DNA of 64,000 nt from positions 85,068 to 149,067 of the forward strand of contig JAABRU010000001.1 in assembly GCA_011390755.1 (NCBI GenBank), written 5' to 3'. Below the pieces are notes generated by a model that worked only from the letters and a program-made list of their open reading frames with translations, was not told where the DNA came from and made no database searches. The stretch's first letter is position 1, and the number at the start of each line of letters is the position of its first letter. This document shows, piece by piece, positions 8,823 through 17,508 of this stretch. The DNA is from Desulfobacteraceae bacterium (lineage in GTDB: Bacteria > Desulfobacterota > Desulfobacteria > Desulfobacterales > Desulfococcaceae). The translations under genes and the position numbers were made by a program.

Positions 8823-9569
8823 TTATATTTCAAGAATACGGAATCCGTCTTCCGCGCGGGAATGCTGCTGCGGATAGCCGAAGGGATGGGCCACAGAAAG
8901 GATTCCTTCTTTTTTTTCCGGCCCGTAGCGTCTGTGTCTGTGCCCGTGAATGAGCAGGACAATCCGGGAAGCAAAGGCATGGATAACAGTCTGCATGTGC
9001 CGGTTGACTTTAGCGGTTTCTTCCTTTTTTTCCTGCGGCAGGCAGGCGGGGAGCGGGAGATGATGGCTTACAATTATCCTTTTTTCAGTTTTGGACTGCG
9101 CCAGATTTTTCCGCAGACTGACGGCCATTTTGTATGCCAGTTTTTCATCCCGTATACCGGCCTCGCAGTCATACCATTCAGAATATCCCCTGCCGGTGAA
9201 CCATCCGGTTGTTCCCATGATTTCTGTTTGAAATTCATGCAGATACAGGCTGTTGGACGGCAGATAGTGCCATCCGGTTTTTCGGGAAATACGGGGAAAC
9301 AGATAATAATAACGATAGGCTGCGCAATCCCATAAGCCTTCTTTGTCTATCACCCAAATATCATGATTGCCGGGAACCCAGCATTTGGGGCAGAAAAGAC
9401 GGATACTGCTGAGAAAAGCGGCCACTTCTTTGCTTCTGTGTGAAATATCTCCGGCGCAGATCAGCAGATCGGTATCGGAAGCGGAATTGATATAGGCTGT
9501 CAGTTCTTTTATCTGATTCTGCTGATCATGGCGATGTGCGTGTATGTCGGAACAAATACCTATTTTCAT
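8823..9569 (-). CDS. Calcineurin-like metallophosphoesterase
   Basis: Predicted metal-dependent phosphoesterase of about 248 residues. It has the family's ordered motifs: SDIH near the N-terminus, CAGDISH, PGNHD, SHHLP and, near the C-terminus, HGHRH. These residues bind the two metal ions. The open frame begins at a TTG (9584), but the ATG at 9569 (MKIGICSDIH) fits the family better because the first beta strand starts there. Neither has a clear Shine-Dalgarno. There is no signal peptide, so it is cytoplasmic. The substrate cannot be told from sequence. Confidence 0.85.
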   Translation of the reverse strand: MKIGICSDIHAHRHDQQNQIKELTAYINSASDTDLLICAGDISHRSKEVAAFLSSIRLFCPKCWVPGNHDIWVIDKEGLWDCAAYRYYYLFPRISRKTGWHYLPSNSLYLHEFQTEIMGTTGWFTGRGYSEWYDCEAGIRDEKLAYKMAVSLRKNLAQSKTEKRIIVSHHLPLPACLPQEKKEETAKVNRHMQTVIHAFASRIVLLIHGHRHRRYGPEKKEGILSVAHPFGYPQQHSRAEDGFRILEI

Positions 9570-9745
9570 AGGAGAAAATACCAAATATTTTTTCTGCAGG
9601 AGTTTGTCCTGAATTATTCACAAATCAGTTTTTTACAGTAAATACAGGAAGACACAAAAAAACTGAGTTTTGCAGCCGTATTTTCGTATAAGCAAAATAA
9701 TCAGCAGTTTATCTGCCAGAGACTAAGACGTGTGAATAATGCAGC

Positions 9746-11368
9746 CTAGCGGCTCAGCATTTCCGCCTGCTCGGCCATGCGGATAAATTCGGCCCGGTAA
9801 CCTTCTTCATCTTTTCCCCTGGCTTTCCGGGCCATTCCGATGATTTTTCCGTATGTCGTATTCCCCTTGTATTCGGAATTGCGTAAAAGCATTCCGAAGG
9901 CTGCCACAGATGCGGAAAAACGCAGATTTTCCGATGCCTTTTCAAAGGAGGTGTGCCTGTCAGTCAGAGAACGGACCAGTAAGCGGCTCTGACTGCCGTC
10001 CGGTTCTTTATAGCGGAGTTTCAAAGTCAGCATTTCCGCGGAATCCGCTGCGCTGCTTTGCACCTGTGTTTTCTGATATTTCAGATCATCCACCCCCGGT
10101 ACGGATTCCGCAGATCCCGCGGGAATGATCTCATACAGGGCAGTAACACTGTGGCCCGCTCCCAGCTCCCCTGCATCCTTTGTATCGTCATTGAAATCCT
10201 CTTTGTTCAGCAGGCGGTTTTCATATCCGATCAGGCGGTAGGCTTTTATTTTTGCCGGATTGAATTCAATCTGTATCTTTACATCTTTGGCAATGGTAAA
10301 AAGGGTGCCGCCCATTTCTTTTACCAATACCTTTTTGGCTTCCAGAAGAGAATCAATATATGCATAATTCCCGTTTCCTTTGTCCGCCAGTTTTTCCATT
10401 TTACTGTCTTTGATATTGCCTGTTCCGAAGCCCAGAACGGTAAGAAAAATCCCTTCTTCCCGTTTCTCTTCTATCATCCGCACCAGTTCGCCGTCTGATG
10501 AAACCCCTACATTGAAATCCCCGTCTGTGGCCAGGATAACCCGGTTGTTTCCTCCGGAAATAAAGTTTTCTTTGGCGACCTTATACGCATGCACGATGCC
10601 CTGTGCACCGGCTGTGGAACCGCCCGCTTCCAGTTTTTCCAGGGCATTGAGAATGGTTTCTTTTTTGCTGCCCGGGGTGGATTCCAGCACCAGACCGGCC
10701 GCGCCCGCATAAACCACAATGGCCACCCGGTCTTTTTCCCGCAGTTCATCACAGAGCAGCCGGAATGCTTTTTTGAGTAAAGGCAGTTTGTCGGGTGAAT
10801 TCATGGAACCGGATACATCCAGCAGAAACACCAGATTCATGGCCGGAATTTTATCCATCGGGATATTTTTGCCCTGTATTCCCACATGGAGCAGACGGTG
10901 TTCATTTTTCCAGGGACAGTCGGCGGTTTCCATGTGAAGGGAAAAAGGTTCTTTTCCTTCCGGCTGCGGATAGTCATAGTCAAAATAATTGATGAGTTCC
11001 TCAATGCGCACAGCATCTGCGGGCGGCAGGCGGTTTGCATTGAGAAAACGCCGGACATTGGCATAGGAGGCCGTATCCACATCAATGGAAAAGGTGGACA
11101 GGGGATCATGGCGGGGAGATTTGAACCCCTTTTCCTGTATATTGTCATACTGCTCCGTATTGAAATCTGTCACTGCCGCAGCGCGGTACAGAACCGCGGA
11201 GCCGCTGTATGCATCGGGAACCGCTTCCGCAGCCGGAGACAGCATCATCGTGCAGGGCACGGGAGCGTTTACCGCAGTTCTTTCTTTCCGATCATCCATT
11301 GTGCAGGCAAAAATAAGGCACAGAGAGATTATCCATCCTGTTTTCAGAACATCCTTTTTTGATTTCAT
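9746..11368 (-). CDS. VWA-domain lipoprotein (YfbK-like)
   Basis: Predicted lipoprotein of 540 residues. A signal peptide ends in the lipobox IFAC, with Cys at 22. A von Willebrand N-terminal region lies at about 60-160 (FSIDVDTASYANVRRFL), a VWA domain at about 170-350 with the MIDAS motif DVSGSMN near 180, and a C-terminal DUF3520-like region. The order matches the YfbK family. A good Shine-Dalgarno (AAGGAGA) precedes the ATG. VWA domains of this kind bind protein partners through a metal ion; the partner is unknown. The secreted protein encoded upstream on the same strand may share its compartment. Confidence 0.85.
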   Translation of the reverse strand: MKSKKDVLKTGWIISLCLIFACTMDDRKERTAVNAPVPCTMMLSPAAEAVPDAYSGSAVLYRAAAVTDFNTEQYDNIQEKGFKSPRHDPLSTFSIDVDTASYANVRRFLNANRLPPADAVRIEELINYFDYDYPQPEGKEPFSLHMETADCPWKNEHRLLHVGIQGKNIPMDKIPAMNLVFLLDVSGSMNSPDKLPLLKKAFRLLCDELREKDRVAIVVYAGAAGLVLESTPGSKKETILNALEKLEAGGSTAGAQGIVHAYKVAKENFISGGNNRVILATDGDFNVGVSSDGELVRMIEEKREEGIFLTVLGFGTGNIKDSKMEKLADKGNGNYAYIDSLLEAKKVLVKEMGGTLFTIAKDVKIQIEFNPAKIKAYRLIGYENRLLNKEDFNDDTKDAGELGAGHSVTALYEIIPAGSAESVPGVDDLKYQKTQVQSSAADSAEMLTLKLRYKEPDGSQSRLLVRSLTDRHTSFEKASENLRFSASVAAFGMLLRNSEYKGNTTYGKIIGMARKARGKDEEGYRAEFIRMAEQAEMLSR

Positions 11369-11407
11369 TATATATTCTCCTTTATATACTGCTGAATGGA
11401 CTGTCAG

Positions 11408-11514
11408 TTATACCTTTACTCAAAAGATTTTCCCCCACTTTTCCGGGGGAATCCAATATCCGGGCATCTTTCGGAAACCCGGGGAACCGGAAATCCTTTG
11501 AGTAATGGCATATA
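11408..11514. repeat. Inverted-repeat element P, copy 1
   Basis: The ends TTATACCTTTACTCAAAAGA and TCCTTTGAGTAATGGCATAT are inverted copies. A related element with ends TATACCTATACCGATACTTA and CTTTTAAGTAATGGTATAAA lies at 61918-62030. It sits in the upstream region of the VWA gene and could affect its transcription. Confidence 0.6.
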
Positions 11515-11627
11515 TTTCAATAATAAATTTTTGTGTAAACATTTAAAATAACTTTGAACAGAATCCATGCACCGGTTTGATGCATATTGCGGACAGAAAG
11601 CAGGGGAACCGGTGTATTATGATTTCA

Positions 11628-12290
11628 TTACCACCAGGGGTACAGAATCCCCACATTTTTTACTGTTGCAGAAAACGAATGCTGACTTCCGTCCTGGGCC
11701 CAGGCCCATATTTCCATTGCCTCATCCGGCGCGTCTGTCATGGATTCCATCATCAGAATTTTTACCAGACCTGCCCCCTTTTCCGGGGTATAAAACCAGA
11801 TTTCATCATTCACACGGGCAAAGGCAATCAGCAGATTCCGGCCATTTTCCCAGGCATTCTGAAAATCTCCCAGATAGCCCCGTGCATACATTTTCAGGGT
11901 GCTGCCGTCCGGGTCCCTTTTTCTGACTTTGTACTGAATGCGTTTGTTTCCGTTATATTCATTGACATACACTTCCGCCATAATCCTGTTTCCGTCTGCG
12001 GCAGTGCCCACATTCTGCCGCAGTCCGACCCCGACTTCACCTGAACTTTGGGATATATTCACCTCGGCAAATATGCCCGCGGCATTGTCAAATGTCCTGT
12101 ATATCTTTCCCAGAGCTTCTTTCCGATCTCCTTTGGCAATGATGCGGAGTTCTGTTTCGGAAGCCGACAGGGTGATATTGCCCTGCCAGATATACTGCTC
12201 CCATTCATCCGGTTTTTCTCCCGCGTACAGGGGAAAAGAAACCAGTGTGATCAGAAATGCAAAAATCGGGATACAGCTTTTCTTTTTCAT
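11628..12290 (-). CDS. Secreted protein of unknown function
   Basis: A 220-residue protein with a clear Sec signal peptide (cleavage after about residue 23, LYA/GEK). The mature part is rich in short beta-prone segments and aromatic residues (WEQYIWQGNITLSA, IFAEVNISQ, IWFYTP), which suggests a concanavalin/LamG-like beta sandwich, although I see no diagnostic motif. A Shine-Dalgarno-like GGAGGGCGCA precedes the ATG. It is co-directional with the VWA lipoprotein gene downstream but separated by a repeat P element. Function unknown. Confidence 0.7.
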   Translation of the reverse strand: MKKKSCIPIFAFLITLVSFPLYAGEKPDEWEQYIWQGNITLSASETELRIIAKGDRKEALGKIYRTFDNAAGIFAEVNISQSSGEVGVGLRQNVGTAADGNRIMAEVYVNEYNGNKRIQYKVRKRDPDGSTLKMYARGYLGDFQNAWENGRNLLIAFARVNDEIWFYTPEKGAGLVKILMMESMTDAPDEAMEIWAWAQDGSQHSFSATVKNVGILYPWW

Positions 12291-12329
12291 TGCGCCCTCC
12301 TTTTCGGGTAAATTGACGAAATAAGGTGA

Positions 12330-12626
12330 TAAGGTGATTTCCTGAACAATGGTTCGGTAATTTTCTCTGATTTGCAGAGCATAAAATATAACTGTCTGAA
12401 ATCATTAAATCTGAATATTTTCTTTGCGTTTTACAACCTGCTGAAATTATTCAGTCCGAATTTTTTTTACCGAACTGTTGCTGAAAAAAAATGCAGCAAA
12501 GGAGTGCCGGACTGAAAGATTTCGGCGGGCCCGGCCGGGTCGTCCGGCAGTGTCTGACAGCCCGCGCACAGACTTTCCGTCTGTGAGTCCTTAAGAAGCG
12601 GTACATTCATATTTGGAAATCGCCTA
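12330..12626 (+). repeat. Inverted-repeat element A, copy 2, split by D
   Basis: The left end (AAGGTGATTTCC) and right end (TTTGGAAATCGCCTA) match the ends of other A copies. A 134-bp D element with a 5-bp duplication lies between them. The right part carries the usual GGTACATTCATAT block. Confidence 0.65.
12347..12480 (+). mobile_element. MITE-like element D, copy 1, in element A
   Basis: 134 bp with ends CAATGGTTCGGTAA and TTACCGAACTGTTG. It is flanked by CTGAA on both sides (12342-12346 and 12481-12485), a target-site duplication. No ORF. The interior (GATTTGCAGAGCATAAAA, ACCTGCTGAAATTATTCA) is shared with 22498-22632 and 59656-59788. Confidence 0.8.
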
Positions 12627-12631
12627 TGGCA

Positions 12632-12740
12632 TGACTCAATTAAAGAGATACAAAATCTCACCCGGTATCTCAGCAGGAATGCGGCTTAACGCCGTAAAAT
12701 TTCTATCTGCCTAATTGGGTCAAACCATAATTGGATCAGT
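12632..12740 (+). repeat. Repeat E, copy 1
   Basis: The sequence from TGACTCAATTAA through CGGTATCTCAGCAGGAATGC to TTGGGTCAAACCATA recurs at 59341-59548, where element C is inserted in it. Both copies end near a GGATCAGTATATTT-like or C-element junction. Confidence 0.7.
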
Positions 12741-12834
12741 ATATTTCACCAGACGTTACGCAGTTGAATTTTACCGGCTGAATTTACTATATGCGCCAAA
12801 AAGTCACAGTCAATAAAAACAGAGACTTATATTT

Positions 12835-12935
12835 GATGAACCCGTAAAAAGTCAGATTTCTGAAAATCGCTGTTAATAAAATCAGCAGATTAATGTGTAT
12901 CAAAACCTGATTTTTTGACTTTTTACGAGATCATC
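12835..12935 (+). mobile_element. MITE-like element C, copy 1
   Basis: 101 bp with ends GATGAACCCGTAAAAAGTC and GACTTTTTACGAGATCATC. Perfect 6-bp direct repeats ATATTT flank it at 12829-12834 and 12936-12941, as expected for a target-site duplication. No ORF. Confidence 0.88.
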
Positions 12936-13064
12936 ATATTTCAATTGCGTAACTCCTGTCACTCTGTGGCATTCAAGAAAAGGCTTTGGGCTTGTCCAAA
13001 TTTATAAAGTATTTAAATTCAGCATGTTGAAAATATCAGATGCCCCAAAACCATTATATTGCGT

Positions 13065-13200
13065 ACTATAGTGCTTAAGATAATTGTTTTGGGGCAGGCC
13101 GGGGTGAACGCAGTGAATCCCAACATACTGAATCTGCCGGGGTTCGTTCCTTACCCCAACCTGCAGGAAGCCCCAAATCTTTTTTCTTAAACACTGTATA
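13065..13200 (+). repeat. Inverted-repeat element N, copy 1
   Basis: The ends ACTATAGTGCTTAAGATAAT and TTCTTAAACACTGTATA are inverted repeats. The interior (GGTGAACGCAGTGAATCCCA, CCAACCTGCAGGAAG) matches 21909-22043 in the opposite orientation. Confidence 0.7.
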
Positions 13201-13661
13201 TCAGTATCCGCCTTTCCGGTGCAATACTATTCTTTCTGTCAGATATGAAATATTTTCTTTTTGATGAAATATAATTTTTGTATTGATTTTTCGCATATAT
13301 TATTGGAAGTATATAAACAGCAGAAAATAAAATCCCGCATGTCGGCATTATCTGTAATATTTTGAAAATAAATCTGATTTTTTATAGCATTTTGCATGAC
13401 AGAAAATTCAGACGGAATAAATGCGGGCAGTCAGAGTATATCCGGCAAAATACGGGTAAGGGAGGACTGCTGAATAACTTCGGCATTTGAAAATTCGCCT
13501 GTGTCCCGCGATTGCTGAAATGACTCCGGTGTCCGTTTATAAATGCACTGATTCAGAAACGGATTCCGAAGTTTTCAGGAGCATCCGCAAAAAGCACGGT
13601 TGGCAGAGTATTTCAGGGGAAGCGGGACACAGGTGAAAATTATGAACAAACGTTTTACAAT

Positions 13662-13802
13662 CAGTAGATCGAAAAGTTTCCGGAGGAGTGCAAAAACTGT
13701 ATTTTTGCATGTAACCGGGAGATGCGGCGATGCAAAAATACAGTTTCCGCACTCCGGGACAGCCGTAAAACCGTATCCGGGGGAAACTTTTCGATCTGCT
13801 GA
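13662..13802. repeat. Inverted-repeat element G, copy 1
   Basis: The ends CAGTAGATCGAAAAGTTTCC and GAAACTTTTCGATCTGCTGA are inverted copies. The interior GGAGTGCAAAAACTGTATTT is also mirrored. A second copy is at 55589-55732. It lies just upstream of the TPR lipoprotein gene. Confidence 0.8.
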
Positions 13803-13893
13803 CAATGGATCGGGAATACAGAACGGGCAGATTATTTCGTACTCATGCCCAAACAGGGACGGATTTTATTTTATTATAACGCGGAGGATAAAA

Positions 13894-16176
13894 ATGAGAA
13901 AACCAAAACAGACCATTTTCCTTTTTATATGTCTTACACTTGTCCTGTACGGCTGTTCTTCGGATGAAGAAAAAAAAGTATCCCATTTTGAAAGCGGGAA
14001 ATCTTATTTTGAAAAAGGGAAATATAAAGAAGCGGAACTGGAGTTCCGGAATGCACTGAAAACAGACCCCAAATACAAAGATGTGTATCCGTATCTGGGA
14101 GAAACCTATCTGAAACTGGGGAAAGCCAGAGAGGCTTTCCGGGAATACACCCGCCTGGAAATACTTGCACCGGAGGATACGGAAGCCAAACGCAAACTGG
14201 CCACTTTCTATTTTCTCGGCAAAAATTTTGATGAGGCCGAAAAACGGATCGATGCGGTTTTGGAAAAAAAACCCAATGATACGGAGATGCTTTTTCTGCG
14301 GGGCGGTATTTTGGAACAGCAGGAAAAAACAGAGGAGGCCGTAGCCGTATTTGAAGAGATTATCCGCACAGATCCCGGACAGCAGAGGGCATATATGGCC
14401 CTTGCCCGCCTGCAGGCCCGGCAGAATCAGCCGGAGGCAGCCGAGGCCAACCTGAAAAAAGCCGCAGAACTGCTGCCCGGAGAGGTGAAGCCGCAACTGA
14501 CGCTTTTCAGTTTTTATGTTTCCCAAAAACAGCATGAAAAGGCAGAGGCTTTGATTCTTCAGATTGTGAAAGAGCATCCCAAAGATTCGGATTTGCAGGT
14601 GCTGCTGGGAAATTATTATTTCCGTATGCAGAAAAACGATATGGCAGAAAAAACCTATCTCAAAGCCATTGAAACAGAACCGGGGAATATGAAAGGATAT
14701 ATGGCCGCGGCTGAATTTTATAAAGCCATCGGGGACAAAGATAATGAAAGGGGCATGTATGAAAAGGCCCTGAAGGCACATCCGGATGACTTGAATATTA
14801 TGGCTTCTCTTGCCGGATTCCACCTGGAAAACCGCCAGGCCGGGGAGGCCGAGAAATACATTTCGCAGATACTGAAAAAAAATGCCGGGCATTTCCGTGG
14901 CCGGATGCTGAAAGGGGAACTTCTTATCAGCAAAAAAGAGTTTGGACCGGCCGCCGAAATTTTCAGCCGACTGGTTTCAGAAGAACCTGCATCGGACAGG
15001 GCACATTATTACAAAGGGCTGGCAGATATGGGGAAGGGAGATAACCGGAGTGCAAAAACGGCTCTGCTCAAAGCTGTGGAATTACAGCCCCGCAATATGA
15101 AAGCCCGGCTGCTGCTGGCAGAAATTTACTTCCGTGAAAAAGATTTTGCGCAGGCCATGGAGGAAAGTGAAAAAGTGCTGCAGATGATGCCCGATAATTA
15201 TCAGGCAAAACTGCTGTTGGGAAACTGCCATATGTACCGGAAAGAAATGGAAAAAGCACAGCAGGCTTTTGAATCCCTGATTGCCATGGGGCCGAAAAAT
15301 CCGGTTGCCTATTACCGGATGGGCCTGCTGCAGCGTATGCAGAAAAAATATGATGAGGCCATGAAAAATTTTGACAAAGCCCTGTCCCTGAATCCCCGGC
15401 TGATGGATGTCTTTACCCAGCAGATTCTTTTGCATACAGCACAGAAGGATTTTGACAGGGCCCTTGCAGAATGTGCCGATCATCTGGAAACCGTATCGGA
15501 TTCTCCCGTATCCCAGGCTGTGGTATATAATATGCAGGGGGGACTGTATATGTCCATGGGAAAAAAGAAGGAAGCGGAAAAAGCTTTTCAGAACGCGCTG
15601 TCAAAAAATCCCGAATTCCTGCCCCCCTATTATGCACTTGCCAGAATTTATCTGATGGATGACAAAGCGGATAAGGCGATTTCCCAGTATCAGATGCTTC
15701 TGGATAAAAATCCGGATCAGGCGGGTCCCCATATGCTGATGGGAACCATATATGATATGCAGAAAAAAAGTGAACTTTCGGAAAAACATTACCGGAAGGC
15801 ACTGGAAATCAAAACGGATTTTGCACCGGCTGCCAATAATCTGGCCTATCTGCTGGCGGAAAAGGGGGAAAATCTGAATGAGGCCCTGGGGCTGGCCCAG
15901 AAGGCCAGGGAGATGCGGCCCGATGATCCGGGTATTATGGATACTCTGGGATGGGTGTATTATAAAAAAGGACTCTATTCCAGCGCGATCCGGGAATTTT
16001 CCGACAGCATTGCCAAAAGCGGGGACAACGCGCTTATTTACTACCATCTGGGACTGGCATATTATAAAAACGGGGAAAATTCCCGGGCGGTTGAACCCTT
16101 TGAAAAAGCCCTGGAACTGGATGAAAACTTTGACGGGGCCGAAGAAGCCCGGCGTATTCTTACTGAAATCCGATAA
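13894..16176 (+). CDS. Large TPR lipoprotein
   Basis: Predicted outer- or inner-membrane lipoprotein of 760 residues, made almost wholly of tetratricopeptide repeats. The signal peptide ends in the lipobox LYGC with Cys at 21. From about residue 32 to the end there are about twenty TPR-like helical pairs (for example KYKEAELEFRNALKTDP, YSSAIREFSDSIAK). The frame stays open upstream to 13600, but that part is repeat G, and a Shine-Dalgarno GGAGG directly precedes the ATG at 13894. The architecture resembles the PrsT-type TPR lipoproteins of exosortase/PEP-CTERM loci, but no exosortase gene is nearby, so that link is unproved. It probably forms a protein-binding scaffold. The next gene starts 17 bp downstream. 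Confidence 0.88.
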   Translation: MRKPKQTIFLFICLTLVLYGCSSDEEKKVSHFESGKSYFEKGKYKEAELEFRNALKTDPKYKDVYPYLGETYLKLGKAREAFREYTRLEILAPEDTEAKRKLATFYFLGKNFDEAEKRIDAVLEKKPNDTEMLFLRGGILEQQEKTEEAVAVFEEIIRTDPGQQRAYMALARLQARQNQPEAAEANLKKAAELLPGEVKPQLTLFSFYVSQKQHEKAEALILQIVKEHPKDSDLQVLLGNYYFRMQKNDMAEKTYLKAIETEPGNMKGYMAAAEFYKAIGDKDNERGMYEKALKAHPDDLNIMASLAGFHLENRQAGEAEKYISQILKKNAGHFRGRMLKGELLISKKEFGPAAEIFSRLVSEEPASDRAHYYKGLADMGKGDNRSAKTALLKAVELQPRNMKARLLLAEIYFREKDFAQAMEESEKVLQMMPDNYQAKLLLGNCHMYRKEMEKAQQAFESLIAMGPKNPVAYYRMGLLQRMQKKYDEAMKNFDKALSLNPRLMDVFTQQILLHTAQKDFDRALAECADHLETVSDSPVSQAVVYNMQGGLYMSMGKKKEAEKAFQNALSKNPEFLPPYYALARIYLMDDKADKAISQYQMLLDKNPDQAGPHMLMGTIYDMQKKSELSEKHYRKALEIKTDFAPAANNLAYLLAEKGENLNEALGLAQKAREMRPDDPGIMDTLGWVYYKKGLYSSAIREFSDSIAKSGDNALIYYHLGLAYYKNGENSRAVEPFEKALELDENFDGAEEARRILTEIR

Positions 16177-16193
16177 AACCGGGGCTGTCTTTT

Positions 16194-17357
16194 ATGAAAT
16201 TTCTTCCCTTCCGATCCCTGATTCCGGCTATACTTCTGCCGCCGCTTCTCTATATATTTTCTGTGGAAATGATTCAGAAAATATATATAGACGGCTATCT
16301 TGAAGAAAAATATCTGACCCGGATTGAAGAGATTGCCATCGGCAACCCCCAGTCCCTGTTCAGCGGTACTGCCCGGCTCAAAGACAGGATACGGGAAAAT
16401 ATCCGCGATTATCTGAGTGATCATCCGGCAGTGTGGCTGGGCCTCCGGCTCAGAATTGCCGTACTCACCAAAAAAGGAAGTGTTTTATACCCCCCCCTTA
16501 TTGAAACCGATGATGATTTTCTGGCCCGTCATGCAGATTATATGCAGATTGCCGCCGAGAATCTGAGACTGATGGAAGAAGGACTGCTTTTCAAAGGCGA
16601 CCTGATTATAGAGTATAATTCTCTGATCTCGGTTCTGCTGCTTCTTCTTTATATCACCCTGTCTTTATGTTTTCTGTCATATTTTTACCGCAAAGGAAGC
16701 CGGAAGGCTCTTTTGGAGGCCGAGGAAAAAAATACAGAAATTCAGCGACTTTCCGAACAGGAAAAACAGCACAGCGACCGCCTGCGGCAATTGGGGGAAG
16801 AAAGATCACGTCTGCGCGATGAATTTGCCCGCATCCGGGATACCCTGGAAGAAGAAAAAGCAAAGGCCCTGCGCAATGAAGATGAGCTGGTGCGGGAGAT
16901 TATCGCACTGGAAGAAAAACTGCAGAAAAATCTGGCACATCAGGAGGAACAGCAGGCCGAGATAGACATCCTGCGGGAGCAGCTGGAATTGCTGGATAAA
17001 GAAAAAGAAAAAGGCGGTCCGCCCCGCAAAGAAGTGAATCTTGTACAGAAGCGTTTTAAAACATTGTATAAAAATGTTTCATTCAGCAAAAAGGCGGTAC
17101 AGGGTTTTGCTTCTCTGGAAGATGATCTGAAAATCAAATGTGAAGAACTCGTCCACCTTTTAAATAACAATCCGGATCTGGTGACCATCAAACGGAAGGT
17201 ATTCGGTAAAAAAGGAAGGCAGACCGTGCTGGAAGTGGTTTTTGCCTATAAAGGGCGGCTTTATTTCCGTAAAAACAAAGAGGGACGCATTGAAATACTG
17301 ACAGTCGGAACCAAAAACAGCCAGGGGAAGGATTTGGAATATCTGAACAGTCTCTGA
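16194..17357 (+). CDS. Membrane coiled-coil protein, unknown
   Basis: A 387-residue protein that probably forms an operon with the TPR lipoprotein (17-bp gap). An N-terminal helix at about 8-25 and a second at about 143-165 enclose an extracytoplasmic region of some 115 residues. A charged coiled coil follows at about 170-285. A basic C-terminal domain at 300-387 (LVTIKRKVFGKKGRQTVLEV, then KGRLYFRKNKEGRIEIL) looks like a small alpha/beta fold. I do not recognise the family. The topology would let it link an external signal to a cytoplasmic partner. Function not known. Confidence 0.75.
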   Translation: MKFLPFRSLIPAILLPPLLYIFSVEMIQKIYIDGYLEEKYLTRIEEIAIGNPQSLFSGTARLKDRIRENIRDYLSDHPAVWLGLRLRIAVLTKKGSVLYPPLIETDDDFLARHADYMQIAAENLRLMEEGLLFKGDLIIEYNSLISVLLLLLYITLSLCFLSYFYRKGSRKALLEAEEKNTEIQRLSEQEKQHSDRLRQLGEERSRLRDEFARIRDTLEEEKAKALRNEDELVREIIALEEKLQKNLAHQEEQQAEIDILREQLELLDKEKEKGGPPRKEVNLVQKRFKTLYKNVSFSKKAVQGFASLEDDLKIKCEELVHLLNNNPDLVTIKRKVFGKKGRQTVLEVVFAYKGRLYFRKNKEGRIEILTVGTKNSQGKDLEYLNSL

Positions 17358-17360
17358 CCT

Positions 17361-17508
17361 GCATAAGTGGTCTGACAAATAAATTTTTTACCCTCTTAAA
17401 AAATCCGGACAGGGGAGTCCAAACTGAAAGTTTGGCAGTCTGCCAAACTTTCAGTTTGGACTCCTCCGCAGCTTTTCTGAGTGTGCAGAAATATATTTCA
17501 GTCCGCTA
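17361..17508. repeat. Inverted-repeat element S, copy 1
   Basis: The ends GCATAAGTGGTCTGACAAAT and ATATATTTCAGTCCGCTA are inverted and match 36687-36784. This copy has an extra inner palindrome, AACTGAAAGTTTGGCAG / CTGCCAAACTTTCAGTT, that the other lacks. It could serve as a bidirectional terminator between two convergent genes. Confidence 0.75.

Larger units (their letters stand above)
12291..13893. other. 1.6-kb gene desert built from repeats
   Basis: No convincing gene. In order it holds repeat A with D inserted in it (12330-12626), E (12632-12740), C (12835-12935), N (13065-13200), a CCTGTGTCCCGC inverted pair (13498 and 13623) and G (13662-13802). The remaining spacers (12936-13064 and 13201-13490) show nothing recognisable. 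Confidence 0.7.

Noticed and set aside
12291..13893. Possible CRISPR or phage-derived locus, because of recurring short blocks
   Set aside because: The blocks are different inverted-repeat families, not equal direct repeats with unique spacers. No cas or phage gene is present.
13600..13893. N-terminal extension of the TPR lipoprotein from 13600
   Set aside because: The stretch is repeat G and its surroundings. A lipoprotein signal peptide and Shine-Dalgarno mark the real start at 13894.
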